A stretch of 64,000 bases of DNA from Oxalobacteraceae bacterium (GTDB lineage Bacteria > Pseudomonadota > Gammaproteobacteria > Burkholderiales > Burkholderiaceae_D). The notes beneath the pieces were generated by a model. That model had not been told where the DNA came from and did not search any database. It saw nothing but the letters and a program-made list of their open reading frames with translations. Positions 50,035 to 59,628 of this stretch are shown here, one piece after another. Where the stretch lies: positions 1-64,000 of the forward strand of contig JAIXTG010000329.1 of assembly GCA_027484285.1 (NCBI GenBank). The letters are read 5' to 3'. A program made the position numbers and the translations under genes. Within the stretch, counting starts at the first letter, position 1. The number at the start of each line of letters is the position of its first letter.

Positions 50035-50340
50035 ATGACCGAACCCGAACAACAACAGCCTGCGCTCGTCGAGAACATGCTCCTCTTGCGCCGCGAGGAC
50101 TTCGACGAACTGCTGGACCGCGCCGCTGAACGCGGAGCCGAGCGTGTCCTGACCCACCTTGGCCTGGAAAACGGCCACGCCGCACGCGACATCCGTGAGC
50201 TGCGCGACCTGCTCGAAGCCTGGCGCGATGCCCGCCGCACTGCGTGGCAAACCACCGTCAAGGTCATCACCACAGGCATCCTGGCCGCACTGCTAGTCGG
50301 TGCCGCCATCAAGTTGAAACTGATGGGAGGCCCGCAATGA
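50035..50340 (+). CDS. DUF6127-like membrane protein, lysis region
   Basis: LLLRREDFDELLDRAAERGAERVLTHLGLENGHAARDIRELRDLL plus C-terminal TM segment. Confidence 0.7.
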   Translation: MTEPEQQQPALVENMLLLRREDFDELLDRAAERGAERVLTHLGLENGHAARDIRELRDLLEAWRDARRTAWQTTVKVITTGILAALLVGAAIKLKLMGGPQ

Positions 50341-50813
50341 TCGAGACACTGCTTGGTGGCCTCCTCGGCGGGGCATTCCGTCTTGCACCTGAAATCCTCA
50401 AATGGCTCGATCGTAAAGGCGAACGTGGCCACGAACTGGCGATGCAAGACAAGGCGCTGGAGTTCGAGAAACTGCGTGGCGCGCAGCGAATGTCGGAAAT
50501 CGGCGCGGGTGCCGACGCGGCATGGAACGTCGGAGCCATCGAAACCATGCGCGAAGCGGTTCGCACTCAGGGCGAGAAAACCGGTGTGCGCTGGGCCGAT
50601 GCGCTGAGCTCCAGCGTCCGCCCGGTCATCACCTACTGGTTCATGGCGCTGTACTGTGCGACCAAAACAGCAACAGTCGCCGCCGCTGTGACAGGTGGCA
50701 CAGGCTGGGGCGTTGCCATCCTGTATGCCTGGACGGAGGCAGACCAAGCCCTCTGGGCCGGGGTGCTGAACTTCTGGTTCCTCGGGCGCGTATTTGACCG
50801 GGTGCGGCCGTGA
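50337..50813 (+). CDS. 3TM-type holin
   Basis: LRGAQRMSEIGAGADAAW...SSVRPVITYWFMALYCATK; next to lysozyme. Confidence 0.8.
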   Translation: MIETLLGGLLGGAFRLAPEILKWLDRKGERGHELAMQDKALEFEKLRGAQRMSEIGAGADAAWNVGAIETMREAVRTQGEKTGVRWADALSSSVRPVITYWFMALYCATKTATVAAAVTGGTGWGVAILYAWTEADQALWAGVLNFWFLGRVFDRVRP

Positions 50814-51277
50814 TCGAGGTGCCGAAGGCGGCCATCGAACTGGCCAAGCGCTTTGAGGGATTCGAGCGTAAGGTGAAGCGCGGAATCGAGATCACTGCCG
50901 TTCCCTATATCTGCCCAGCAGGGTTCTGGACGATTGGGTACGGCCATCTCTGCGATCCCAAGCATTCGCCGATCACGGAGGCAGAAGCTGAGGTCTATCT
51001 GGCGCGCGACCTGCAATCGGCACTCGCCGCGACGCTGCGCTACTGCCCGGTGCTGGCCACAGAGCCAGAGAGCAGGCTCGCTGCCATCGTGGACTTCACG
51101 TTCAACCTCGGGGCGGGGCGGCTGCAGACCTCGACGCTGCGACGGCGGATCAACCAACGAGACTGGGGTGCAGCCGCAACAGAGCTGCGTCGATGGGTCT
51201 ATGGTGGCGGCAAAGTGCTGCCGGGACTCTTCGCGCGACGAGAGGCTGAAATTTCCTTACTGGACACCAAAGTGTAG
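50810..51277 (+). CDS. Phage lysozyme/endolysin (GH24)
   Basis: ELAKRFEGFERKVKRG...PAGFWTIGYGH...VDFTFNLGAGRLQTSTLRRRIN. Confidence 0.9.
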   Translation: MIEVPKAAIELAKRFEGFERKVKRGIEITAVPYICPAGFWTIGYGHLCDPKHSPITEAEAEVYLARDLQSALAATLRYCPVLATEPESRLAAIVDFTFNLGAGRLQTSTLRRRINQRDWGAAATELRRWVYGGGKVLPGLFARREAEISLLDTKV

Positions 51278-51358
51278 GGCATCGAGTTTCTGCGGCGCGA
51301 ATACTTCATGCATCCCATCGCTATTCTTTGCCGATCCCCAGAAGTCCTCAACTCCAGA

Positions 51359-52513
51359 TCAGGCGCCAGGTTGCAACTCCACGCGCACTTCCCGTGGTTT
51401 ACCGGCCCGCTCAACTGACAAGACCACAACATCTCCTACCTTTCGGTCGTCAAGCCGTGCGAGCAGTTTGGCGACATCGTCGACGGGAGCGCCGTCTATG
51501 CCTGTGATACGGTCTCCCGGCACGATGCCTTCGGGGCCAACGGTGATACCGCTCAGCCCCGCCTTTTGCGCCGCTGAGCCAGGGGCGACACGGAGCACAA
51601 ACACGCCTTGGGTACTGGTCAGTGCCTGCAATCGGCGGTTGAGCTGCTCGTCTACCTCGATCCCAAGCGCCGGACGGATGTATTTGCCGGTCTTGATGAG
51701 TTGTGGCACCACACGCATGACCGTGTCCACCGGCACGGCGAAGCCGATCCCAGCCGATGCACCGGAAGGGCTGTAGATCGCTGTGTTGATGCCGATCAGG
51801 CGGCCGGCCGAATCGAGCAACGGCCCACCCGAGTTGCCGGGGTTGATGGCGGCATCGGTTTGAATCAGGTGTTCGATGGTCACTCCGCCAGATTCCCCGG
51901 GCAGCGATCGATCGAGCGCGGACACGATGCCGTTGGTGAGTGTCCAATCCAGGCCGAAGGGGTTGCCGATGGCGAACACCTTTTGTCCCACCTTGAGGTC
52001 TGCGCTGGTGCCGACCGGAACGGCGGGCGGGCGCTGGAAACCGACGCCGATTTTGAGCACCGCGATATCGTGGGCCGGACTCACGCCGACCAGCGCGGCT
52101 TGGTAATCGCGGCCGTCGGCCAGTTTGACAGTGGCCTCCGACGCCCCCTGAATCACATGAAAGTTGGTAACGACATGACCGGCGTCATCCCAGATGAAAC
52201 CCGAACCCGTCCCGCGCGGCACGGAAAAGACGTTGCGCGTCCAGACATCTTGTACCAGTTGGGACGTCGTGATGTAGACCACCGATGCCCGGGATTTCTC
52301 GAACAGTTCGATGGTAGCCTGTTCGTCAGCGGCCAGATCGCCACGCGGCGTGACGGTGCGCTCAGCGGCTTGGCGCGGGCTGAACCAGGCCTCGATGGCG
52401 GGCAGGAACTGCCAGAACAGCATGAGTGCGGCAACGCACGCAGTGATGAAGAGCCACCGCCGGACGAAATGATCCGGAGCTGGGCGTTGTGGGTAAGGAT
52501 CGTGGTAAGCCAT
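51359..52513 (-). CDS. DegP/HtrA-like trypsin-PDZ serine protease
   Basis: HDIAVLKI, TDAAINPGNSGGPLLDSAGRLIGINTAI, C-terminal PDZ; start ATG 52513. Confidence 0.9.
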   Translation of the reverse strand: MAYHDPYPQRPAPDHFVRRWLFITACVAALMLFWQFLPAIEAWFSPRQAAERTVTPRGDLAADEQATIELFEKSRASVVYITTSQLVQDVWTRNVFSVPRGTGSGFIWDDAGHVVTNFHVIQGASEATVKLADGRDYQAALVGVSPAHDIAVLKIGVGFQRPPAVPVGTSADLKVGQKVFAIGNPFGLDWTLTNGIVSALDRSLPGESGGVTIEHLIQTDAAINPGNSGGPLLDSAGRLIGINTAIYSPSGASAGIGFAVPVDTVMRVVPQLIKTGKYIRPALGIEVDEQLNRRLQALTSTQGVFVLRVAPGSAAQKAGLSGITVGPEGIVPGDRITGIDGAPVDDVAKLLARLDDRKVGDVVVLSVERAGKPREVRVELQPGA

Positions 52514-52536
52514 GGCGGGGGTTCCTTTCGAGTGAT

Positions 52537-53298
52537 TTAGCGCCAAAGGCCGCTCAGGCCCCGGCGTGGCGGGCGCATCGGGGCGAACGACCTTGGCGCG
52601 AGATATTCCGTTTGGAACGGCAGGGCCTGCGATGGCTGAGGCGCCAACGCCATCAGGCGCGCGATACGATCCTCTGTCGCCGGATGCGTGCGCAACCAGG
52701 ACGGTTCGGGATTCCCCCAGCCGGGCAACAACCAGGCTCGCCACGAGCGGCTCACCCGCTCGATCTTCGCCAGCGCCGAGGCGAGCCCGTGCGGATCTCC
52801 CGTCAGCTCTACTGCCATCCGGTCGGCATCGAACTCTCGCACACGTGACAGACCCAACTGTGCGAGCAGTGCCAGTTGCGGCGAAGCGGCCAACAACAGT
52901 AAGCCAATCCAGTTAATTTCTGCTGCACCGACCAGCAAGACTGGAATACTGATCAGGAGCGCGACCTGACCCAACAACGCCAGCAGGTTCGTGAGCCGGC
53001 TGATCGAATCGGCCAAGCCCATGACACGAAGATCTTCTTGAGCGATGTGCGCGACTTCATGCGCCAGCACGGCTTGCAGTTCGCGCATACTCAGGCTGCG
53101 GAGCAGGCCATCGGTGAGGGCAATGGAGGCAAGGCGCCTGGAGCCGGTGGCAAAGGCATTGACGATGTCGCTGGGCACATAGTACGGAACCGGCGTGTTC
53201 GGCAATCCTGCGCGAGCTGCGAGCGCTCGCAGCAACGACCAGATTGCGGGGGCTTCATCAGGGCGCAAGGGACGGGCGCCATACAGACGCAAGGTCAT
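52537..53298 (-). CDS. M48 (HtpX-like) metalloprotease; may extend upstream as a chimera
   Basis: LQAVLAHEVAHIAQED (HEXXH); in-frame upstream is a GGDEF fragment. Confidence 0.75.
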   Translation of the reverse strand: MTLRLYGARPLRPDEAPAIWSLLRALAARAGLPNTPVPYYVPSDIVNAFATGSRRLASIALTDGLLRSLSMRELQAVLAHEVAHIAQEDLRVMGLADSISRLTNLLALLGQVALLISIPVLLVGAAEINWIGLLLLAASPQLALLAQLGLSRVREFDADRMAVELTGDPHGLASALAKIERVSRSWRAWLLPGWGNPEPSWLRTHPATEDRIARLMALAPQPSQALPFQTEYLAPRSFAPMRPPRRGLSGLWR

Positions 53299-53376
53299 CG
53301 CGGAGGCGGCGACAGGTTCGATCAGCAGGGTCAATGCGCATGTTGCCAGTGCCAGCCAAAGGCCAATCTCGCCGAA

Positions 53377-53676
53377 CAGGATACGTTCGGCGATGAGGGC
53401 CGCGGCCGACTGGTTGGCTCCCATTGCAATCACGACGAACTCGTCGCCTGCCAGGCGCGCCAGGGTTTCCTCCTCTCGCAATGCGGCCTGAAACCGCCGG
53501 GCGATCTCGATGAGCGCCCGGTCGCCGATGGCGTGCCCCTGGGTGTCGTTGATCTCCTTGAAGCGGTCGAGATCCAAAAACAGAAGCGCCACCCGCTGTC
53601 CGTGGCGCTGGGCGCTCGCCAGCGCTTGCTTGAGCCGATCCAGGAACAACGCCCGGTTGGGCAGGCCCTGCAACGT
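53377..53676 (-). pseudogene. GGDEF diguanylate cyclase fragment
   Basis: LQGLPNRALFLDRLKQAL...FLDLDRFKEINDTQGHAIGD...LARLAGDEFVVIA; lacks both ends of a full domain. Confidence 0.75.
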
Positions 53677-53830
53677 GGTGGTGCGGGAGGACACGCCGGG
53701 GCTGAGCACCGTCGCGTTCATCGATCCGCAAACCATGGTCGCGTTGAGCGGCAACCCACAGGTGCGCGAGGTGGCCGATGACGCCGCGGCGCGGCTGGCT
53801 CGCGTGCGCGAACGCCTGGCGGCGGGATGA
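53672..53830 (+). pseudogene. DUF302 protein C-terminal fragment
   Basis: NVVVREDTPGLSTVAFIDPQTMVALSGNPQVREVADDAAARLARVRERLAAG stop; no start or N-terminal part. Confidence 0.65.
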
Positions 53831-53846
53831 GGAACGCGGACCGGCG

Positions 53847-54515
53847 TCAGCGGCTCAGCACCCACTTCGCCAGCGTATCCAGCTCGGCCGGCGTCAGTCC
53901 CGGGTACGGCGGCATCGGCACCGTGCCCCACTTGCCGGCGCCGCCCGCGCGGATGTTGGCGGCCACCTGCTGCAGCGCATCGGCCTTGCCGGCGTATTTC
54001 GCCGCGACCTCCTTGAACGCAGGGCCCACGACCTTCTGCTCGACGGCGTGACAAGCGGTGCAATTGTTGGCCTTCAGCAGCGCTTCGGGCTGCAGCGACG
54101 CAGCGGTAGTGGGGGTTGCCGGTGCAGCGGTCTTCGGGGGCGGCGCGGCGGCCACCATGGCGGGTGCCGGTGTGGCAGCGGTGGTCTGCTCGGCGCCGTA
54201 GGTCTTGACGAGGTAGTCGACCATTGCCGGAATGTCCTCGTCGGAGAAGGGCGCACCGAACGGGTGTTTCATCTTCTTCACCGTGGCTTCCCAGTAGCTG
54301 CGCGGGGAGGTGGACGGCTGGTACTGCACATATTGCGCCGAATGACAGGTCATGCAGTTCTGCTGCACCAGCCGGTAGCCCGGCAGCTCGCTGGGCTTGT
54401 ATGCGGCCGTCTCAGCGGGCAGCGTGATGTCCAGCGCGAAAGCGGCAGGCAGCGCGGCCGTCGCCGATATGATCCCCACGAGAACGCGCAGGCAGTAACG
54501 TTGTTTTGTGCTCAT
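53847..54515 (-). CDS. Di-heme c-type cytochrome (SorB-like)
   Basis: Signal peptide, CMTCH and CTACH motifs; next to SorA-like gene. Confidence 0.85.
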   Translation of the reverse strand: MSTKQRYCLRVLVGIISATAALPAAFALDITLPAETAAYKPSELPGYRLVQQNCMTCHSAQYVQYQPSTSPRSYWEATVKKMKHPFGAPFSDEDIPAMVDYLVKTYGAEQTTAATPAPAMVAAAPPPKTAAPATPTTAASLQPEALLKANNCTACHAVEQKVVGPAFKEVAAKYAGKADALQQVAANIRAGGAGKWGTVPMPPYPGLTPAELDTLAKWVLSR

Positions 54516-54526
54516 GCCTGTTCTCC

Positions 54527-55774
54527 TCATGCCGCGACGACGCGCGTGGTCTCGACGACGTTGCGCATGTAGCCGGCCGGGTTCCACAACGCGGACAGCG
54601 GCTGGCTTTGACCGATGCGGTTGACCGCGCGCACCTTCAGTTCATGAGCGCCTCGCTTGCTCGGCTTGAAGGCCACACTCCACTCGCGGAAGGAATACTT
54701 GCCCAAATCCTTGCCGAGCCGGGCTTCCGTCCAGGTGTGTCCACCATCGGCGGAGAAGGCGACTTCGGTGATGCCGAAGCCGCCGTCGAAGGCAATGCCG
54801 CGCACCACCGTCTCGCGCCCAACGCGCACCTTGTCGCCGTCGCGCAGGCTGGTGATGAACGAGCGCACGTTGAACCGGTTGATAGGCACGGTCTTGGCTG
54901 GCGCCTTGCCCGGCTCCACGCAGGCGCAGGCGTTGTCGGGAATGCGGTAGGCCGTACTCATCCAGAACCCGTCGAACGCCTTGTCCAGCACTTGAATGTC
55001 GGACAGGTGCTTGACCCAGTAGGTGCCGTAATGGCCGGGAACGATCAGCCGGACCGGATAGCCGTTGAGCATCGGCAGGTCCTCGCCATTCATCGCCCAG
55101 GCCAGCATCACCTCGCCGTCGAGCGCGTGGTCGACCGCGAGCGCCTTGACGAAGTCCGGGCTCTCGCCTTGCAGCGGCGGATGGTCCAGGCCATTGAAGC
55201 TCACCTGCACGGCACCGGCCTGCACGCCGGCCTTCTCCAACACTTTCTTCAGCGGCACCCCTGTCCAGCGTGCGTTGCCCATCGCGCCATTGGACAGCTG
55301 GCCGCCGTTGGCGCGCGGCGTGAAATGCCCGCGGCTGTTGCCGGAGCACTGGTTGACCGCCACCAGCTCCACCGGGTCGGCCAGACGCTTCAGGTCGTCC
55401 AGCGACAGCTCCAGCGGCGTGTTGACCTTGCCGCCCACGCGCAGCCGATAGCTTTGCGGATCGATCGAGGTGGGAATGCCGCTCCAGTGGTAGCGCACGA
55501 AGAACGCGTCGTTGGGCGTGATGACGCCTTCGTTGAAGACCGAAAACGGCGTCTCCAGCTGCGGCGGCCGGCTGGTCAGCAGGATCAGCGGGCGCTTCTG
55601 CGGAAAGGCCACCAACTCGCGCTCGCCATTGTCGAACGGCAACACGACGCGACCCGCAGTCGCCGCAAGCGCCTCGGCGGTCGGACCCATCAGGCCGGCA
55701 CCGGCGCCGATGGCGCCCAAGGTCTTCAGCACACGGCGGCGCGCAGGCCAGGGGGGGATGTCGTCACGCTCCAT
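54527..55774 (-). CDS. Molybdopterin sulfite oxidase family protein (SorA-like)
   Basis: VAVNQCSGNSRGHFTPRANGGQLSNGAMGNARWTGVPLKKVL; Tat-like RRVLKTLG N-terminus. Confidence 0.88.
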   Translation of the reverse strand: MERDDIPPWPARRRVLKTLGAIGAGAGLMGPTAEALAATAGRVVLPFDNGERELVAFPQKRPLILLTSRPPQLETPFSVFNEGVITPNDAFFVRYHWSGIPTSIDPQSYRLRVGGKVNTPLELSLDDLKRLADPVELVAVNQCSGNSRGHFTPRANGGQLSNGAMGNARWTGVPLKKVLEKAGVQAGAVQVSFNGLDHPPLQGESPDFVKALAVDHALDGEVMLAWAMNGEDLPMLNGYPVRLIVPGHYGTYWVKHLSDIQVLDKAFDGFWMSTAYRIPDNACACVEPGKAPAKTVPINRFNVRSFITSLRDGDKVRVGRETVVRGIAFDGGFGITEVAFSADGGHTWTEARLGKDLGKYSFREWSVAFKPSKRGAHELKVRAVNRIGQSQPLSALWNPAGYMRNVVETTRVVAA

Positions 55775-55811
55775 GTTTGTCTCCTTCTTCGAGTAGATGG
55801 GAAACCGCGCC

Positions 55812-57200
55812 CTATCGGGCGCTCACCAGAACTGCATTCGACGCCTGCGCCGCCGCATCACCTTCGACCACGAGAATCTGCGCGACGGAAGGCGTTTTCG
55901 ACGACATGGTGGTCACCGCGTCTCGCAGCGGGCCGATCACCGTGCCGTTGGCCGCCCCGACGGGGTTGGTCTTGAAACTCGCGATCGGCGAACGCTGGCT
56001 GCTCACATACACGTTGTACACCGTTTGCGGCTTGAGCTTGAAGAGGAAGACTTCCAGGGCGTCCACCAACCCCAGATTGCGCGCGACGACGAAGCCACGC
56101 GCTTCACCCGTCACGGCCTTGAGCGGGATGTTGATCGGCTCGCCATTGGCGCGCGGGACGAGATTGGCCGTGCCGGCGCCGCTTGGCGCGGCGTTGGACA
56201 CGTAGACCAGCGCCTGCGGGGCCTGCCCGACCGGGATGCGGGCGATCACCCGATCGGTGGCGGTGTCGATCACGTCCACCGCGTCACCGTTTTCCAGCCC
56301 CACGTACATGCGCGTGCCATCGTCGGATGGCCAGATGCCGTGCGGTAGCGCGCCCACCGGGATGGTGGCCAGCAGCTTGGGCGTGGCGTCGGTGGTGTAG
56401 ACCTTCACCACGTTCTCGCCGCCGATGGTCACGTAGGCCAGCGTGCCGCGTGCGGTCTTGGCGAACCCGAGGTGGTTGGTGATGAATCCGGTCTCGATCA
56501 CGCCCTTGACCTGAAGCGTATCGGTGTCGATGCGGGTCACCTTGCCCACGTCCTTGTGCGTCATCCACACTTCCTTGAAGTCCGGGGTTAACTGCAGGAA
56601 GGGCGAGAACGGGCTGACCACCGGGATGCGCTTGATCACCTTGCGCGTGGGCACGTCGATCACGTCCACCTCCGGCGTGAAGCTGTGCACCACGAAGGCG
56701 ATGTTCTTCTGCGGATGGAACAGCACCATGCCCGGCCCGGGCGCGGTTTCGATGCGGCCGACTTCCTTGAAGGTCGCGGCATCGATCACGGACACGTAGT
56801 TCTCGCCGCGCACGACCGCCCACACTTGCTTGCCGTCCGGCGTGAAGAAGGCTTCGTGCGGCGAGCGGCCGATGTAGGCGATGCCTTTGACCTGGTTGGT
56901 GGCGGTGTCGATGAAGGCCACCGAGTTGGAGCCGTTGGAGATCGCGATCAGCGTCTTGTGGTCGGGCGAGAACCCCAGGCCGTGGACGTTGAGCTCACCC
57001 TTGTACAGCGGCGACAGCACGTCCGGCCGCACGTTGCCGAGGCGAATCTGACCCAGCAGCGTGTTGGACGAAGGATCGATCACCGACACCGTGTTGGTGT
57101 TCTGATCGGCGGTGTAGACGCGATCAGCGGGGGCCGGCGCGGCCAGCGCGATGCCGCTGCACATCACCAGTTGCAGGGCGAGGAAGAGTCGTTTCATCAT
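55812..57200 (-). CDS. YVTN/YncE-type beta-propeller protein, secreted
   Basis: Signal peptide and repeats such as NTNTVSVIDPSSNTLLGQI; start 57200. Confidence 0.85.
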   Translation of the reverse strand: MMKRLFLALQLVMCSGIALAAPAPADRVYTADQNTNTVSVIDPSSNTLLGQIRLGNVRPDVLSPLYKGELNVHGLGFSPDHKTLIAISNGSNSVAFIDTATNQVKGIAYIGRSPHEAFFTPDGKQVWAVVRGENYVSVIDAATFKEVGRIETAPGPGMVLFHPQKNIAFVVHSFTPEVDVIDVPTRKVIKRIPVVSPFSPFLQLTPDFKEVWMTHKDVGKVTRIDTDTLQVKGVIETGFITNHLGFAKTARGTLAYVTIGGENVVKVYTTDATPKLLATIPVGALPHGIWPSDDGTRMYVGLENGDAVDVIDTATDRVIARIPVGQAPQALVYVSNAAPSGAGTANLVPRANGEPINIPLKAVTGEARGFVVARNLGLVDALEVFLFKLKPQTVYNVYVSSQRSPIASFKTNPVGAANGTVIGPLRDAVTTMSSKTPSVAQILVVEGDAAAQASNAVLVSAR

Positions 57201-57685
57201 CGGGTTCCTTGTGTCGTTTCGGTTGAGTGGGATGGGTGCGCCGCTGCGGCCTTGGCGGCGGCATCGTCGGCATGCCGTGCAAGCCAGGCCTGCATCAGTC
57301 GAATCTCGTTGCGCTGCTCGACAATGATGGACAGTGCAAGGTTGCGCAGTTCCGGGTCCTTGGTGGACAGCAGCACAGCCTTGGCCATGTCGATGGCGCC
57401 TTGATGGTGCGGGATCATCATCACGACGAAGTCGTGGTCGGGGTTGCCGTTCATCGGGGCGGTACGCATGCCGTGGTCCATGACCGCCATCGCGTCGTCC
57501 ATCAACTGGGCGAAGGACTTGGCGGTGCTGGCCACGAAGCTCGGCGGGGGCGGTGTCTGCGCTTCGGCCGCTGGGGAATGAGCATGCTGCGCCAGGGCCG
57601 GCAGGCTCGCCAGCATGGCCAGCGCCGCCATCGCCCACTGGCGGGCGGGTCTCGGTGATGTCATCTTGAAAGCGAGAGGCTGCAT
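57197..57685 (-). CDS. DUF305 (CopM-like) protein
   Basis: DHDFVVMMIPHHQGAIDMAKAVL. Confidence 0.85.
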   Translation of the reverse strand: MQPLAFKMTSPRPARQWAMAALAMLASLPALAQHAHSPAAEAQTPPPPSFVASTAKSFAQLMDDAMAVMDHGMRTAPMNGNPDHDFVVMMIPHHQGAIDMAKAVLLSTKDPELRNLALSIIVEQRNEIRLMQAWLARHADDAAAKAAAAHPSHSTETTQGTR

Positions 57686-57688
57686 GGA

Positions 57689-58531
57689 TCAGCTCGGTTG
57701 AAGTTGGGCGTAGACGGCCGTGGCGATGCGCGCCAGCTCGCCTTTGTCGATGCCGGCCGATAAGGCGTAACCGAACTTGCCGTCGATCCAATAGAACACA
57801 TTGACCGGCCCCTCCTGCGCGAAGCGGAAGCCGGTATCCTGATTGGATGCTTGCTCGTTCGTGACGTACAGCGTCAGGCGCTGCCCCGTGGTGTCGTGGT
57901 ACATGAACTGCGCCACCGGGCCGCTCGATCCGGGCAACAGGCGCCCGCCGATCAGTTCGTAGCCCAGTGCACCCAGCTTCGGGGGGCGGATCTTCGCGCC
58001 CAAGCGCTTGGACAGCCAGGCGACCAACTGGTCTTCCTGGTCGGCGCCGATCTCCACCGGTCGCCGCACGTCGGGGCTGTAGACCACGTGCGCGATGGCC
58101 GCTTGCCGCGGCAGGCTGCCGGCCGCCGCGTTGACGATGACCGCCGGCCCACGGGACGACTGCGCGAGCATCTCCGCGGTTTGCCATGCGCCGCGCCCCA
58201 CCCAGCCGGCGCCTGCGCCGAAGAACACCAACGCAAAGCCTGCCGCCACGCGTTCGAGCGACCAGCGCGACAGGCGTGCACCCGCGTGGCGTGCAGCGGC
58301 GCGCGTACGCGGCGCCCGGGCCGCGTGCAGCAAGGTGTCGGGGACGGCTTCGTCCAGCACCGCGCCGTACAGCGCCTTGATCGCCTGTTTGTCTTGCCGG
58401 TAGGCCTGCAAGCGCTGCGCCTCCTGCGGGCGCTCGGCCAGGTAGGTTTCGATCTCGGCGCGCCGGGATTCGGGCAACAGGCCGTCGACAAAGGCATGCA
58501 GATCCGCTTCAGTGATGGGCAACGGGTTCAT
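57689..58531 (-). CDS. Anti-sigma factor, transmembrane
   Basis: ITEADLHAFVDGLLPESRRAEIETYLAERPQEAQRLQAY; overlaps sigma gene. Confidence 0.85.
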   Translation of the reverse strand: MNPLPITEADLHAFVDGLLPESRRAEIETYLAERPQEAQRLQAYRQDKQAIKALYGAVLDEAVPDTLLHAARAPRTRAAARHAGARLSRWSLERVAAGFALVFFGAGAGWVGRGAWQTAEMLAQSSRGPAVIVNAAAGSLPRQAAIAHVVYSPDVRRPVEIGADQEDQLVAWLSKRLGAKIRPPKLGALGYELIGGRLLPGSSGPVAQFMYHDTTGQRLTLYVTNEQASNQDTGFRFAQEGPVNVFYWIDGKFGYALSAGIDKGELARIATAVYAQLQPS

Positions 58532-59055
58532 TTCACCACCTTCAATGCCGTGGGTTGGATGCGTCCCTCCATCACGCCGCGCAGGCGCGCGCGGCCACGC
58601 GACAGCCGCGACATCACGGTGCCCAGCGGCACACCGAGCGTGCGCGCGATCTCGTCGTAGCTCATGTCCTCCAGCGCCACCAGCAGCAGCACCTCGCGCT
58701 GCTCGGGCGGGAGCTGCCGCAGTGCAATTTCGAGATCTCTCATTTCGAGGCCGTCGGTCTGTGAAGCCCTGACCGGCGACGCCAGCGCTTCTTCGTCCAG
58801 CGGCACGGCTACCACGGCGGGCCGGCGGCGCTGGTCCACATGCAGGTTGTGCAGAATGCTGAACAGCCAAGCGCGCATGTCGCCGTCCGGCCGCCAGTTG
58901 TCGATGCGGGCCCAGGCCCGCTCCAGAGCGTCCTGCACCAGATCGTCGGCAGCGGCGTGGTCGCCGACCAGCGCGCGAGCGTAGCGCCGCAGGCGCGGCA
59001 GGGCCGCCACCATCAGCGCGCCCGCCTCGGTCAACGCCACGTCCTGGGCCTTCAT
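58528..59055 (-). CDS. ECF RNA polymerase sigma factor
   Basis: DDLVQDALERAW, LPPEQREVLLLVALEDMSYDEIARTLGVPLGTVMSRLSRGRARL. Confidence 0.92.
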   Translation of the reverse strand: MKAQDVALTEAGALMVAALPRLRRYARALVGDHAAADDLVQDALERAWARIDNWRPDGDMRAWLFSILHNLHVDQRRRPAVVAVPLDEEALASPVRASQTDGLEMRDLEIALRQLPPEQREVLLLVALEDMSYDEIARTLGVPLGTVMSRLSRGRARLRGVMEGRIQPTALKVVK

Positions 59056-59094
59056 CGCGCACCGACGCCGTTCGCTGCCGTCGCCCGTGGCTGC

Positions 59095-59523
59095 TCAGTA
59101 ACTGGCCACTGACAGTTTCGGATCGATCTGCCAGGTTTCGTTGACGATCTTGGCGTCGCGATAGGTCAGAACGTAGCGCACCTTGATCGGCTGCTTGCCC
59201 TCGAACTGCACGTTGGCCGTCACGGTGGCGCCCTTGGGGTTGGCCGATTCCTCCACCTTGTCGATCGACACCTTCAGAGTCCCTTGCGACTTGGTGAACT
59301 TCTCCCAGACCCCGCGGATCGCGTCAGCGCCCGCGTAGCTGCCATCCAGCGGACCACCGACCCAGGTGAGTTGGGCGTTGTCGGCGTAGCCCCGCATCAG
59401 CACGGCGAGGTCGCCCGAGCCGATGGCCTGAAAGTGCGTCCTGGCATCGTCGGCGGGCGCGGCGAACGCCGTGCTGCTGAATAGGGTCACGAGGGCAAAG
59501 GCTGTTGCGGTGAGTGGCTTCAT
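59095..59523 (-). CDS. SgcJ/NTF2-like secreted protein
   Basis: DARTHFQAIGSGDLAVLMRGYADNAQLTWVGGPLDGSYAGADAIRGVWEKF. Confidence 0.75.
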   Translation of the reverse strand: MKPLTATAFALVTLFSSTAFAAPADDARTHFQAIGSGDLAVLMRGYADNAQLTWVGGPLDGSYAGADAIRGVWEKFTKSQGTLKVSIDKVEESANPKGATVTANVQFEGKQPIKVRYVLTYRDAKIVNETWQIDPKLSVASY

Positions 59524-59628
59524 GGTCGGTGGTCCTTGTCGAAGGGTTGAAGAAATTGGGCTCGCATGAGGTATACGGGGGCGCGGGCCTGTTTATTCCC
59601 GCGCAACGCAACTTTGCTCCGGCGCGAG

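Noticed and set aside
51278-51358. Search for attR copy of the ssrA 3' end or repeat of the left prophage edge
   Set aside because: No convincing match by eye; att sites left unassigned.
55812-58187. 791-aa minus-strand ORF
   Set aside because: Contains the real beta-propeller gene from 57200; upstream part is an out-of-frame reading of DUF305/anti-sigma genes.
57689-59062. 457-aa minus-strand ORF
   Set aside because: Anti-sigma gene starts at 58531; upstream part is a frame-shadow of the sigma factor.
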